The notes under the pieces: generated by a model
What the model saw: only the letters and a program-made list of their open reading frames with translations
Databases searched by the model: none
Told to the model about the DNA's origin: nothing
Translations under genes and position numbers: made by a program
Shown here: positions 1-14,762 of the stretch, piece after piece
Position numbering within the stretch: position 1 is the first letter of the stretch
Layout: each line of letters opens with the position of its first letter
Origin: Steinernema hermaphroditum
Taxonomy: Eukaryota > Nematoda > Chromadorea > Rhabditida > Steinernematidae
DNA length: 64,000 nt
Assembly: GCA_030435675.1 (NCBI GenBank)
Contig: CM059622.1
Location: forward strand, 1,922,001 to 1,986,000
Direction: 5' to 3'

Positions 1-184
1 TATAATTACCTCTTTCCTTGTTCTTGCCTCCTGAAGTGGCAAAAAGCCAAAAAGTGCTTGTAATCACAGGACAAATGCGAAATAATGTCACAATGGGGCA
101 TATTTCGGGGCGTTTATAATTACCTCTTTCCTTGTTCTTGCCTCCTGAAGTGGCAAAAAGCCAAAAAGTGCTTGTAATCACAAG
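1..184. repeat. 114-bp-period direct repeat
   Basis: A unit of about 68 bp starting TATAATTACCTCTTTCC begins at position 1 and again at 115, nearly identical through the run ending TTGTAATCACA. The 46 bp between the copies are unrelated. The repeat probably continues leftwards out of the window. No coding signal was seen in it. Confidence 0.85.
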
Positions 185-1014
185 GCCAATAGGTAAGAGT
201 CGCACCCTTAAGTATCCCTGACAGACTGGACCTCTAAATTGGCCATTACGGCTTTGGTTTGCCCACCCATCAAGGATGTCCTTTATTCACCTGCGTTGTT
301 TTCGAGCCAGTACGTCTGATGTGCTTTGTTATTTTCGCGTCTTTCGTTGTTTTTCGTCGCTTACTATCGCCACTTATCCTCTGTAACCGCTCATTGATCA
401 CCGAATGTCATTCGAGAAGAGTGATTTCGTCGTTTGTAGCGCTAAATTTAGCTCTTTGTGTGAAGGATTTGCATAATAACGGTGTGATTTTTGGATCTAA
501 CACATGTTTTTGTGTTATTTTACCCAAAAGTCGTATCCGAAACCAGTTGATGTATCTTAGTCGTTCCATACACCTTCTTCATGCAAAATCGGTCATCTTA
601 GCCTGCAAAAATGGTCGAAATTTCGTGAATTCTTTGCAAACATCTGAACGTATGAAGTTCACTTCCATCGTTCAAAACGCGAATCAATGTCGTCGTGTCG
701 GGACCCCGACCGATCCGCAGCTCGCAAGTCGCCGCTTCGCACGTGCGTACGCTTGGCTTTCCAACGTAGACTAGACGGTTTGTGCAGAACTTTGTCTACT
801 TTATTAGACAAGCCAATAGACATATTTTGGAGCCTGTAGACTCATGAGGAGGTCGAGCGAAATGGTCACTTAGCGCGGTTGGTTTTCGAAGAATCGTGTT
901 TTTCTAGAAAGTGTGTGGAATGTGTGTGCGAATGACGCTATCGCTGCTCTTCGCGCCGATGTTGCATTTTGCGTGTATTTGATAACTTCTTTATTGTTTT
1001 CAGTCAATTAAACG
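185..1014. other. Gene-free upstream region
   Basis: A 171-codon open frame at 259-774 has no recognisable domain and no nematode-like exon structure, so I do not call it a gene. TTGTTTTCAG at 994-1003, 11 bp before the next start codon, is a good 3' splice signal and probably the spliced-leader acceptor (or a 5' UTR intron end) of the following gene. Confidence 0.5.
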
Positions 1015-1377
1015 ATGAAGGCTTTCGCGGCCGCTTCCCGCCTCGCCCAAAACGTTCTCAAGCGACGAGGTTTGTGATTAATGCTGTTCGAACGTGGAAC
1101 TAGTTATATTCTTGTAGCTGTGAACCAGCTGTCCAAGCGCGCTGACCACCATGGCGGCCATATCGTGAACCCCGGCCCGCCCGCCACGCTCGATTTGATG
1201 CCTGTGCCGCACCAAAAGTACCAGACCGTCTACAACGAGCTCCAGGGCAAGTTCAACATCATGCTCGCCGCCTCTGCCACCTTCTTCGTCGGCTGCATGG
1301 CCATGGCCTTCTACAACGACATCTTCGCCGTCGACGCCATCCGCGCCCCCGACAGCTACCGCAACCGCAACAAATAA
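1015..1377 (+). CDS. Small predicted mitochondrial single-pass membrane protein
   Basis: Two exons, 1015-1069 and 1118-1377, separated by a 48-bp GT-AG intron, give about 104 aa. The N-terminus (MKAFAAASRLAQNVLKRR) is Arg/Lys/Ala-rich without acidic residues, as in a mitochondrial presequence. Residues about 67-88 form one hydrophobic segment (NIMLAASATFFVGCMAMAF). The C-terminus is short and polar. The size and layout fit an accessory subunit of an inner-membrane respiratory complex, but I cannot assign the subunit. ATG 1015 is preferred because it supplies the presequence and follows a TTTTCAG acceptor by 11 bp. An AATAAA lies near 1440, about 60 bp after the stop codon. Confidence 0.7.
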
Positions 1378-1783
1378 AGGCCTCTGTCATCTCCTGAAGG
1401 CCGCCGCCTCGAGGCATAGTTCTGTAGTAAAGTGCTGTGAATAAAACACTCCTCTTGTTGTGTGTTCCGTATTTCTTGTGATGCATTTGTGTATTTATAC
1501 ACTGTTGATTATCGATTGAAATGACCGAGATTCCTCGGCGAGGGTGGAGCCGATTATTGCACAACGTTGTGGCGAGTCGCAGTCATTGCGCAATGTTGCT
1601 CTGTGTGGCTATAAGGGGGACATCGATCGGGGAGGAGGCTATGCACTCTGTACATAGTTTCCTCCGTACATTTCTCGATTGTTGTTCATGGCCGCCACCC
1701 TCGTCGAAACTTGCCAGGTTTCCGTGTGTTCCATGTACAATTTGCTTATCCTTGGTTGTTTTCAGAACCACGAAAGTGACACA

Positions 1784-2759
1784 ATGGCTCTCCGCTGCCA
1801 GTTCGAATCATGCAACGACATTGGTGTCTTCACGAAGCTGACCAACTCCTATTGTCTTGTGGGAATTGGAGCCACTGCTAACTTCTACAGGTGGGGATTT
1901 CCGACTATTATTCTTGGTCTTATGAAAGTATCCTGGTCGGAGTTAATTCGATTTCCCTAAGACCTGCTGTATGTTCTGTGTCTGAGATGAAAAAATAGAG
2001 AAACTGTAGGCAGCCATCGAGATTTGTATCTGAACCACTCGATCTATTAGCGCACTCAGTCACGACGTTTCATTTCAGTTTGATTGAAGCAGAATTGGCC
2101 GACGTTATCCCCGTCATTCACTGCACCATTGGAGGCCTTCGAATCGTCGGAAGGTGCACCGTCGGAAACCGCCACGGACTGCTTGTTCCCGAATCCACCA
2201 CCGATCTCGAGCTCCAGCACATTCGCAACAGCTTGCCCGACTCCGTCCAAATTCGTCGCGTTGACGAACGGCTGTCCGCTCTCGGAAATGTCATTGCCGT
2301 CAACGACCACGTCGCTCTTGTCCACGCTGAAATCAGTCCAGCCACCGAAAAGGCTTTGGTCGAGGTTCTCAAAGTTGAGGTTTTTAGAATGAGTCTTGGG
2401 CAGCACTCTTTGGTATGTCAACGTTGCGCCATCAGCTTGAAAGTAATCGCCACTGCTTTCAGCTCGGATCTTACGCTACGATCACATCCCAGGGCGCTCT
2501 CGTCGCCGCGAAGACTCCCCCAGAGACCCAGCGTGAATTGGCCTCTCTGCTCCAAGTCCCCGTCGTCGCCGGAACCGTGAACCGCGGCTCAGAACTCGTC
2601 GGTGCGGGCATGGCCGCCAACGACTGGATCGCCTTCTGCGGACTCGACACCACCAGCACTGAACTGTCCGTCATCGAATCCATATTCAAGCTCGGCGACC
2701 ACGTTCCCACGGCCATCACGAACGACTTGCGTGATAGTCTCATCGAAAGTATGCTGTAA
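1784..2759 (+). CDS. eif-6: Eukaryotic translation initiation factor 6
   Basis: Exons 1784-1890, 2079-2412 and 2463-2759 join in frame to 245 aa, the standard eIF6 length. The product opens [16 protein letters not shown] and contains the family signatures [40 protein letters not shown] and [15 protein letters not shown], ending LIESML. eIF6 folds as a five-fold pseudosymmetric pentein; it is an anti-association factor on the 60S subunit and takes part in nucleolar and cytoplasmic 60S maturation. TTTTCAG at 1759-1765 is a likely trans-splice acceptor. Introns are 188 and 50 bp. Its downstream neighbour is prx-11, 295 bp away on the same strand, so the two could be co-transcribed. Confidence 0.96.
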
Positions 2760-3054
2760 AGTGTTGTGTTGTTGAGGTTCGCCCCATGGGCACCGGTTGT
2801 TGTTATTGTTGATTGATTTACTCAGACTTTATGCATGTTCCAATTCTCTATAAATGTGCCCGGCGACGGCGTCTCGCGAAAAACGTATCCTTCTCGGGGA
2901 GAGGCACCTTAATGTGTAGCGTGTACTTTGTAGCATCACCGATGAAGTGTAGTCTTCCGCAGTTCAGTCAGTCTATATGAGCTCCATCTTCTAACGCGGT
3001 TTGTAGCCTTGCCTTTGCGGCATCTTCTCTAGCTCCAGTCTTTTCAGAGTCACA

Positions 3055-3678
3055 ATGGAAGCCCTGGCAATGATCGAAAAGACGACGCAGATCATGGCCC
3101 AGTATGCTGGGCGCGACAAGTCCCTTCGCTCGCTCTACTTCGGCCTCATCCTCTACTCGACGAAGCTCCGACGCGAGAAGGCTGCGCTGCTGGTGGCGTT
3201 CGCCAAACAGATGAGCCAAACCCGGCTTGTCCTCCGACAGTTCAACCACTTCGCCATGATCCAGGCCTGCCGGAACGCCTACAACACCTACGTCAACGGT
3301 CCAACCGATCGCGTTGAATATGCCTTCGTTTCCGGTATCACCGGGATCTACACCGTCTACGGCGTCGTCGAGCTGCTGGCGTGGCTGGCTGATGCCAAGC
3401 TGATCGCCATGGACGCCGGGCGGCTGTTCAAATACTGTCTGTACATGTGGATCTCCGCGCTGATCTGTGGAATCATCAAGACAGCGCGGCAGATCATGAA
3501 GAAGGGGCTCCGGAAGTCGAAGGACGAGCAGCTAACGCTGGCGTCTCTCGGCTCCGACTTCATCTCCGCCATCAACTCGTTGCCTTTCAACATTCTCTGG
3601 GCCGGAAAGCTTAGCACGCGCACGACGGCCACATTCTCCTTGATCGCATCCGTCATCGGTCTCTACAAACTGTATTAA
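3055..3678 (+). CDS. prx-11: Peroxisomal membrane protein PEX11-like
   Basis: Single exon of 207 aa, within the usual PEX11 range. An N-terminal amphipathic region (KTTQIMAQYAGRDKSLRS) is followed by the PEX11 core with hydrophobic stretches near residues 88-106 (FVSGITGIYTVYGVVELLAWL) and 126-142, and a C-terminal membrane-associated segment (TTATFSLIASVIGLYKLY). PEX11 proteins remodel and elongate the peroxisomal membrane before division. ATG 3055 follows a CTTTTCAG acceptor by only a few bases, consistent with trans-splicing. The position between eif-6 and gale-1 supports orthology with C. elegans prx-11. The fit is to the gamma-like PEX11 group, without certainty about the subtype. Confidence 0.88.
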   Translation: MEALAMIEKTTQIMAQYAGRDKSLRSLYFGLILYSTKLRREKAALLVAFAKQMSQTRLVLRQFNHFAMIQACRNAYNTYVNGPTDRVEYAFVSGITGIYTVYGVVELLAWLADAKLIAMDAGRLFKYCLYMWISALICGIIKTARQIMKKGLRKSKDEQLTLASLGSDFISAINSLPFNILWAGKLSTRTTATFSLIASVIGLYKLY

Positions 3679-6835
<3,157 letters not shown>

Positions 6836-7006
6836 TGAACATATCTATCGTTATTTATTAAGATCCGTTGTGATATTTAAGTATCTATTCATTATTTATT
6901 GATAACTTATTCAGTGACTATGTTCAGAATTGACTTGTTTCCGCACTAAATACCGTTAAATTGTTATGGCTAACGCAGTGGTATATAACCGGGTGGGTGA
7001 TTTCAG

Positions 7007-9078
7007 ATGAATCGAACAGAAGCGTTACAGAGGTTAGCGGCGCTGAAGCAGCGCATAGACGAAGACGCGGCGCGGTGGCGACAAAGGACACCAATAGATC
7101 CGGGAAAGTGGGAAGAGGCTTTCGATGGCTTCCTGCGTAGAGCGGATGCGCTGATGGAGAAGTTCCCGAAGAAGCTGAGACGGTGCGAAAGGCCGTGGAT
7201 GCCGTTGTGGAGACGAAAGAGAAAATTGAATCCAGAAGATGAGGTGAGCTTCGATTAGGAATGTTGTCTGAGTCTAGGATATTGGAGTCCGTTTGCTGTG
7301 AAATGAGACATAGACACTGTGAGAAAACACATTTGCTGTTGTTGACGTCTTGCACTGTTTCAGGAAATCTGTCTGTCTTGAATTTAAATTCTGCATCAGG
7401 TCACATTTTCGCAGCGGCGTGCTTAGCAGATCTATCTATTTGTCTGTTCGTTGTGGATGCACTGAAAAGTGAAATTTTTGATCCAATTTGGGGTTGAGTT
7501 TAAACCGATAAACGACGACATGACATCACTGTTGCAAACGCGCCTAATCACCCGCATTTGCAGCTTTTCCGGTCGATCCTGCGGATATGCAGCCGACTCT
7601 CCTGGCAACTGCCCTCGTTCCGATTCGAGCTGGATCAGCTCGTACAGCTAGGAGAGCGCATCCCGCTGCAATTGGCCGAAATCATCTCTGAAGTGGTCGA
7701 CTTGGCGGCTAACGATGCAAAACGAACCTATCTCTACACGGCACTTCTGAAGGCGGCGTCGGAGCGTTGGACCGATTCAGTGGTTGCTGACCTGAATAAC
7801 GCGAAGAGTCGCATGAGCACTGTACTGTTGGAGAAGTTCCGTCCGACAATGACAAAACAACAGATTGTTGACTATTTAAGGCAAAAAAAAGATCTTGAAT
7901 GCTATGCGTAATATTCGGTTTTCAGAGTTCTATGCGCCTTCCGAGATTGTGACTTTATCTCACGAATGCAGATGAACGATCTGTCCGCCGTTTTGCAGAA
8001 GTTTACGCGTTTCGGATACCATTACGTGAGGTGGATGGTCAAGTACTGGTGTCGGAGCTTGACGGCGGGTAATGCGAGTACGATGCCGTGGAAGCGGCCG
8101 TCCGCGGATTTGACACACATGGAAAAATTCTTGCTGGAGCTGAAGATTGACATGTCAGAGCCACAGAGACTAATCGTTTCTTCATCTCTATCGTTTTAGA
8201 CCTCCGAAAACTGGAAAAGCCGCCCTCGTGCCGATGCTGAACCGTCTCTCCCCTTACTGGAGCTCCATCGACACGTTTATCGAAATGTTCTACAAGGCAG
8301 GAATGGGTGACACGCAAGTCGAACTCGTAGAAGCGATCGTCGAACGGGCCGTCATCCTGGATCCGCCACGAGCGCCGCTCTACGTGTGCCTCTGCGCCCG
8401 GATCTACGAAACCATCGCACATCAGGTGGAGACTGATCACGGCCTCTACGCCATCTCCGCCCAACTAGGCGTCCATGACCACTTCCGTCGTGAGCTAATC
8501 GAAGCGTGGGGCCGACTACTGCACAAACTGGACAAGCCTAAAGGCAGAAACCTCGTCCCCTTCGTGCATTTTGTGGCCTTGCTGCAGAAACATTTACTTC
8601 TCCCGGAAACGCGCAATTTCGTGCGACTCATTTCGCTCTATGAAGACTTTATGGTGTGTCTAGTCTAGTGGAATTATCGTAGACAAGTTATTTTCAGGCT
8701 CAAAGAAGCGACGTACCCGGACTCCGCTTCGCATTACGTTGGATTGATCGACTATGGCAAAAGGCTCGAGAGCACACATCTGTAGAGAATAATTACAAAG
8801 ACCTGCAGTAAGTGTTCACTTTTGCACGAATCTGATCAGTCTGCCGAGCATGTCTTGTTTACTGTCTGGAAAAAAAGCTTTCATTTCCAGACATTAGAGT
8901 TGCAAATTGGTCGAGTTGAAAATTTCAACCGCTTAAAGTGTTTAATGTGTGAGAATGTTGTCTGTAGACAGTTGTTATAATGTCTCGTTTCAGTGAGAAT
9001 TTTGCGTCTCCGGTGGCATATTTTGAGTGCGTTAGACGGAACCCAGAAGTCGCGTGTTACCGATACAAGCTGTTATAG
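7007..9078 (+). CDS. MIF4G-like domain protein, paralogue 1 (model incomplete, possibly decayed)
   Basis: A start at 7007 follows GATTTCAG and encodes a charged helical N-terminus. Two regions resemble the eIF4G middle-domain opening: the exon from 7564 (LFRSILRICSRLSWQLPSF, then EIISEVVDLAANDAKRTYLY) and exon 8200-8653 (MLNRLSPYWSSIDTF, then LVEAIVERAVILDPPRAPLY, later VHFVALLQKHLLLPETRNF). Exons 8698-8807 and 8994-9078 complete the C-terminus in frame. The part between about 7850 and 8199 does not assemble: the best coding frame (FAEVYAFRIPLREVDG) meets an in-frame TAA near 8072 and then continues as coding-like sequence. Exon 1 also seems to change frame near 7165. Either sequencing indels or a degenerating gene would explain this. 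AATAAA follows near 9131. Confidence 0.5.
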
Positions 9079-9237
9079 TTTTTTTTGCGGTGATTGTAGT
9101 TTTTAATTACTAACGCTGTTGACGGATTTGAATAAAAGTTGCCTTGTCATGTGCTGTATACTGTATATTGTGGTTCTGTCCACTCCTTATATGATTTGAA
9201 TTTCACTGTTTTGTCTCATGTATTCTTTGTATTTTAG

Positions 9238-11788
9238 ATGGGTGATCCATATTCTGAGTGGAAGAGCGATACGGCCTCCAGAATATCATTCCAAGAACGG
9301 TTAGGTGACTGGAGGCGCCGAGAATCGCCCACCGCTGCCATCGAGCGGCAACTTCAGGATCTGCAGGCGCAAGTAAATCGTTTGGAAGCACAGACCAAGT
9401 GTACCCACACATTGGAGCAGAAAATTGATGATCTTTCGGAGAAGTGCAGAATCCACCTGATGGAACAGAAAGTCGACGACCTTTCGAAGAAGATGCATCT
9501 TCTGGAAAAGAAGGTGGACCAGTATCGCTACAACATGCTTAAACTGAACGACACTCTCAAGAGCGTCGACCAGCGTGGCCAGGAGACCCGAGGATACGTC
9601 TCAATTCATCACAAGAAGACGAACGAATCAGTGGACGAGATAAGGCGTATCATGGCGGAAATGCAGAAGGAGAGCGCGGAAAAGGGCTCGGTTCGGACTG
9701 GCGATGAATCCTTGAATAAGGAGGAAGATCCACAATCGGAAGACGAAGAAGACGTCGAAGAGTTGTGCAAAGAAGATTCGTCCGAAGAGCTCAGCGACTA
9801 TTCTTCAGAATGCGGTTTCGTATTGCCTCCTGCCCCTTCTGGGAAAGATTCGGTGATAGACAAAGAGAATAATCCAGAAGAGCCCGAAGCTGCTCCCACA
9901 GAAGACGAACAGGAATCGGACTCAATCGTTAACCTTGACGACGTTCCTGATTATGAGCAGTTCGCCCGTAAGTCCGAATCGGAGAATTATGAATCTGTGA
10001 AGGCAAAAATACAAGAAGCGCAAGAAGAAAAGCCACCTGAACGGATCTCAAAGGGAGACATGAAAAGATTCCAAGAAGAAGTGAATGCATTATTCAGTTC
10101 AACACCTATGGATGACATATTCGAGGACATAGGTAAAATGTTTGTGCCTAAAGAGAAAAAAGCAAGTCGACGTGAATCCCGCGTGAATTATCGAGCAGCC
10201 CTCTCCAAGATGAACGAAGAAGATCTTAATGGCGACGAAGATTACGGCTACAGTGGTGAATCCTCTAAGAACAAGGCTGAGGAGCAGGACGATGCCGCAC
10301 AGCGTCCTTCTGACGAAGAAGAACCTTCGGATGGGGAGGATACTGTAGCTAGTGAGAAGTGAGTTGTTATTATTCCTAAAATTTTCTGGAATCTGTTATT
10401 TTCAGACATTCTGAAGCAGACTTATCCCATGGAGATGACAAAAATGAAAAGGTCCCCGAGAGAAAGGTGGAGGAAAAGGCTGAAGTAGAAAATGCAGGAG
10501 AGCACAAGATGTAAGATAGACCAGAAATTTAATGTTACTTTTCATTCAGACAGCCTGTAGATGAGTCGGATAATGTCCACAAGGAGATCCAAGGGCTGGA
10601 ATTTGAAACGAGCAGTACGGACAGCAGCAAACCGTACGTTTTAAACAGAAATGAAATGCTTGATTTTGATTTATAGGCATTCCGAAACAATCGAATTTGA
10701 TGAAAATGGTAACACGAGAAGTGTTGGGAAAGAGATCGATGAGGCTGCAGACAGCAAGACGTAAGTTTGAGACAGTCTGGAATGGTTCACTGTTGGTTTG
10801 CAGACATTTGGAAGTGGTTGATGCCGGTGGAAAGAAGAACTCAAAAGAGAAGACGCAAAAGATTGCAGATAACAAGACGTAAGCTATTGACTACTGTCTG
10901 TAACCTCACATTTCTGTTTGCAGACATTCTAAATCGGTCGAATCCAACGAGAATGTCTCTGTTTCGTCTGCAAGTACTTGTGATAGACCCTACCACTTCA
11001 AGAGCGTAGAAGAACGATCGTCGATGACATGCTTTGAAACGGTAAACGACTCGTTCAAATTGAGACATTTTAAAATTTGACACTTCCAGTTCACTCGCAA
11101 AATACGCTTTTTTGTCAACATCTCCACTCCGAATCGACTCTTCGGCAAAGAGATCGCCGCCGAATTCACGAAATGTTATGATGTGGATGATTTTGTGCTA
11201 ATTGAACGCTTCGCTCAAGAGATCCTCTTCGCCGCTCTCTATGACGGAGAAAGAAGCCGCCTTTACGTGAATATGCTTCTCGATGTAAGAAGATATCTTT
11301 TGGGCGGAAGCGGGCTTATCAAGGCACTTCTCCGAGCAATTCGTGGTGGTTCGGAAGGAAAGGGAGCCTTTGTTGCTGAAAGAATGGAGCAATTAGACGT
11401 GGACGGAGGGATCTTGCTGGATTTGAAACAAGAATACGACAATTTGAAGGCTCAGATGGTAGTGAACTCATTGTGGTGAGCGAAGTTTCCATCTTCCGCT
11501 GTGTCTCGACGTCCTAAGTGTCTGAATAGACAGCCCAGACAGGCGTCTTTGTACCTTTCCTGTTTAGACAGACTTCCTCTAATGTCTGCTTTGTGTTTCA
11601 GCCTTCTCGGAGAGCTCCAGAAGCACCGTATCATCTCGAGATCGGAAGATCTGATCAATTTCCTGAACTTCTACGACAACATCGAAGGCCATGGGCGACT
11701 TTTCGCGTATCGCTTCTGCCATAGTCTTGAGAACGTCTTCGACGAAGATCGTTGGGAGCCAGAACATGGATATTGTGATGAGGAGTAG
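9238..11788 (+). CDS. MIF4G-like domain protein with acidic coiled-coil N-terminus, paralogue 2
   Basis: Eight exons join in frame: 9238-10358, 10406-10510, 10550-10633, 10677-10760, 10804-10878, 10924-11041, 11090-11475 and 11602-11788, about 720 aa. Exon 1 encodes a heptad coiled coil (LQDLQAQVNRLEAQ; LMEQKVDDLSKKMHLLEKK) and a long Asp/Glu/Ser-rich region. Exons 2-6 are short, and exons 2 and 4-6 open with H-S-E/K-like peptides. Exons 7-8 encode the globular domain: FTRKIRFFVNISTPNRLF, then FAQEILFAALYDGERSRLYV, and LLGELQKHRIIS, which parallels the GELFKLKML helix of eIF4G. Such domains are HEAT-type scaffolds that bind RNA or helicases; the specific partner is unknown. TATTTTAG precedes ATG 9238; AATAAA near 11895. 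Confidence 0.75.
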
Positions 11789-11987
11789 GAAATCGCACTT
11801 TTCTTACATCACTAATTGTGATATTTTAGTGATAACTACGGGTCTTCCGATTAGCATACGGCTTTTACATTTTTATTTTACGGGTATTTTGTTCAATAAA
11901 GCATGTATTTTGTGATATTGCGATGCTAAATCCTTGGTTTCATCCATTTATACTGGACAGTCATTGGGTACTCTAACTCGGCTTCAG

Positions 11988-13734
11988 ATGTCTGGAGTAG
12001 GCTCCGTCGTCATCTCCCTGCTAGAACGTCTCGATCGTCATACCAAGGCGATATGTGCAGTAGACACGAGATTAAAAATGTTGGAGATGAAAGAAGAAGA
12101 GAATCAGCGAAAGGCTCAAAGAAAGGAGTCCGGCGGACTTGATCTGCTGATGAAAATCGTCGAGAGGATAGAGGGAATCGAGGAGAGACTGTATCCGGAG
12201 ACACGAGACAAGATGATTCAGACAGAATCGGAAGAGACTGAGGAGAAGATGGTGCAGGTGGGGGTGGAGACAAAGACAGTGGCCTCTGGAACTGCTGATA
12301 GGAACTTTGGAAGCTGTTCCACTCAAAGAGAGCCGTCTACCGTAACCCAAGAAGACAAGGCCGATACCAGAACCCGATCTAGCCTCCTACCATCTACCTT
12401 CAAAAGTCCCGAAAAGTTAATCGACGATGAAGAGACCTTCCACAGCGCCGAATCAGATGTAGAGGAAACGTAAGTGGACATGATTCCTAAGGATTCTAGA
12501 ATGTAGTTTTCAGCCCACAAAAGATCCCAAAGGTGCTCCGGGAATTCCCCTGCCTCATAGCTTCGATTCAAGTGACAGAATCGTAGGTTTATATAAGAGA
12601 GCCTCCCAAAATGGAAACTTTAGACGAACAGCGTTACACCCACAACCTAGAAAGCCCCAAGTCGCCTCGGCAAAAACGGTACCAGCGCCATCTGCCTCTA
12701 CAAAGCAAAGATCCTTCGAAGTTCTGGCTTCGAAGACGAAGCCAAAACCTATTTCGATTCAAAACAACCAAAATGAAGTTGGGGAACTGAAACCCTGGAG
12801 AACCTGCGAACGTCCCTTCAGGATACTCTCCAAAAAGAAGCGTGCAGCGCTAAAACCTGCGGATAGGGTATGTTTTTGTGTCTGGATTCTTTTTTCTCAT
12901 GCACCAGAACTAGGCTGTCTGCCAGACATAATCGCTAGACGCTTCAAGGCTTGTACGGTATTAGTCTGGTCTCGAAGTTTAATCTGATCTGATGATGACC
13001 TATTCTGACCCTATCCTTCCAGCTCGCACGTCGTGTAATGTTCTACTTGAACGTGTGCACCTGTAAACGACTGTTCGCAAAGGAACTAGTCGACGACTTT
13101 ATCGCTGCAGGCGACGTCTTAGCTTACGATCAGACGTTCGCGGACATCTTCTACCGATCGCTCAACGATCACAAACGCGTGCGCATCTACGCGGATCTGG
13201 CCAAAGAGATCTTGAAGGAGTGCGTGCACCGCAACTCCTCTAAAATGATTTTCCGCTACGTGCTCGACTCCCTCTGCTATAACATAAGCGAGGGCATCGC
13301 GGCTCACAAAGACTACCTCAAGGGAGCTTTAGGCCATAAGAATACTTTGGCACCTAATCAGGTGCATACTCTCTCGAAAAAAACTAAGGAGGTGGCGAAA
13401 GAACGGTTGGAGTTTATGGAGAAGTGCCAGAAGCAGCTTCTTGTCAACGCTATGTGGTTTGTTACCGTATACCACGATCTAACTCGAACCATATACTTTC
13501 CAGCTTCTTGGGAGAACTACAAAAGCACTTCTTAGCCAAGGACACGAAATTACTTGACGCCTTTAAGAAGATGTTAGCCAGCTTTGTAAGTCTATCTAGA
13601 ACTATGCCAAATTAACTTAGATTCCTCAGGATAAAAACGCGGTTTCGTTCGCCAGGAAGATTTTGAACCGTCTTTACAGAATCAGTGAGGAGAAACTATG
13701 GTCCTTCGACAAGAGCTACGCTGAAGAAGAGTAA
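11988..13734 (+). CDS. MIF4G-like domain protein, paralogue 3
   Basis: Exons 11988-12469, 12507-12867, 13023-13456, 13504-13585 and 13630-13734 give about 488 aa. The N-terminus (MSGVGSVVISLLERLDRHTK, then a KIVERIEGIEERL coiled coil) resembles that of the palindrome paralogue. A linker with a CERPF motif precedes the helical domain: LARRVMFYLNVCTCKRLF, FADIFYRSLNDHKRVRIYAD, and FLGELQKHFLAKDTKLLDAF, the last spanning an intron at the same place as in paralogue 2. Intron 1 is only 37 bp if the acceptor is ATGTAG at 12501-12506, the only nearby choice that keeps frame. A GTAAGT at 13731 allows an alternative final exon ending near 13803. The start follows GCTTCAG directly. Confidence 0.75.
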
Positions 13735-13978
13735 GTTGTCCCAAATTCCTAACAGATTTCTGCAAAATGGAAATTTAGAGAAAACAGTGGGGAACCTTTG
13801 TAAATATCGCCGTCATTCTCAATCCTCCGCATAATCTTCCAATCTGCAATGTCAAAATACAGAATTGAACGTACTATATTGAAACACGTCACAAATACAA
13901 CAAAAACAAAAAATACAATAAATAAACTAGTGATAATCAACAGAGCTAGAGCCGAATTTCTAGACGACACGCGGATAT

Positions 13979-14762
13979 TTACACCACTTTTCTGCAAAAA
14001 TTATACGAATTAAGCAGCCAGTCAAGCTCAGTCTTACGCTTTTCCTTTTCTTCCCTTTCGATCTTACGTCTGATTCGCCGTTTCTCGTTATAGCGCTGCA
14101 GACGCTGCAGTCGTGCCTCATGGCGCTCCTCTTCGGTCGCATACTTTCGGCGCTTCAGTTTGTGCATGGTCTGATACGAAAGAGCCTTTTGCATCGCTGA
14201 AACAAACAGTAAAAGGAAAAATCAAATTCCTCCCTTTCCAAAACTGAAATTTTCTTCCTGGGTTCGAGACACAACGCAACTCCAACGCAACATTCAACAA
14301 AAACACAGTACGTATAGAACATCCCACATTTGAACAGGACGGAATAAAGGCACGCGATTGAACGACGACCAAAACGATTAAAACAGCAAATAACAAAAGA
14401 GTTAATTTGGAACTTTCTGTGGGGAATGTCACATAAAGAAGGGTTAAACAGTACTCACCAACAACAGAGGCAGCCAGCTGCTCAATGAGGCCATATTCGT
14501 GCACCACTTCAACGATTACTTCTTCCATCATGGCGGACACTATCGCCCATCGCTCCATCAGCGTCGGATCTCGACTCTGGATCAGCTCGAAAAGGTGCCT
14601 GGCGAACTTCAAGTCGAAACGCTTCGACACCCGTCGTTCTTCGTTGGCCTCGTAGGAGAGAACGGGCATTTCGCTGTCGACGCTTGCATCATCAAACGGC
14701 TTCTGTTTGAAGGTTTTTTCGCAAATCACTTCCCCGCAGTGGAGATCTTCGGACATGTCCAT
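13979..14762 (-). CDS. Basic coiled-coil protein of unknown function
   Basis: Two exons on the minus strand (14762-14459, then 14196-13979) join in phase through a GTGAGT...TTTCAG intron of 262 bp, giving 173 aa. The first exon is acidic to neutral with a helical segment (LKFARHLFELIQSRDPTLME). The second is a strongly basic helix rich in Arg, Lys and Glu (LQRLQRYNEKRRIRRKIERE). I do not recognise a family. It converges on paralogue 3 with only about 245 bp between stop codons. Its start lies 212 bp from the left boundary of the giant palindrome, so its promoter may straddle the junction; no second copy exists at the right boundary. Confidence 0.65.

Noticed and set aside
259..774. 171-aa ORF as a gene
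   Set aside because: No recognisable domain, no splice or trans-splice context, composition like intergenic DNA.
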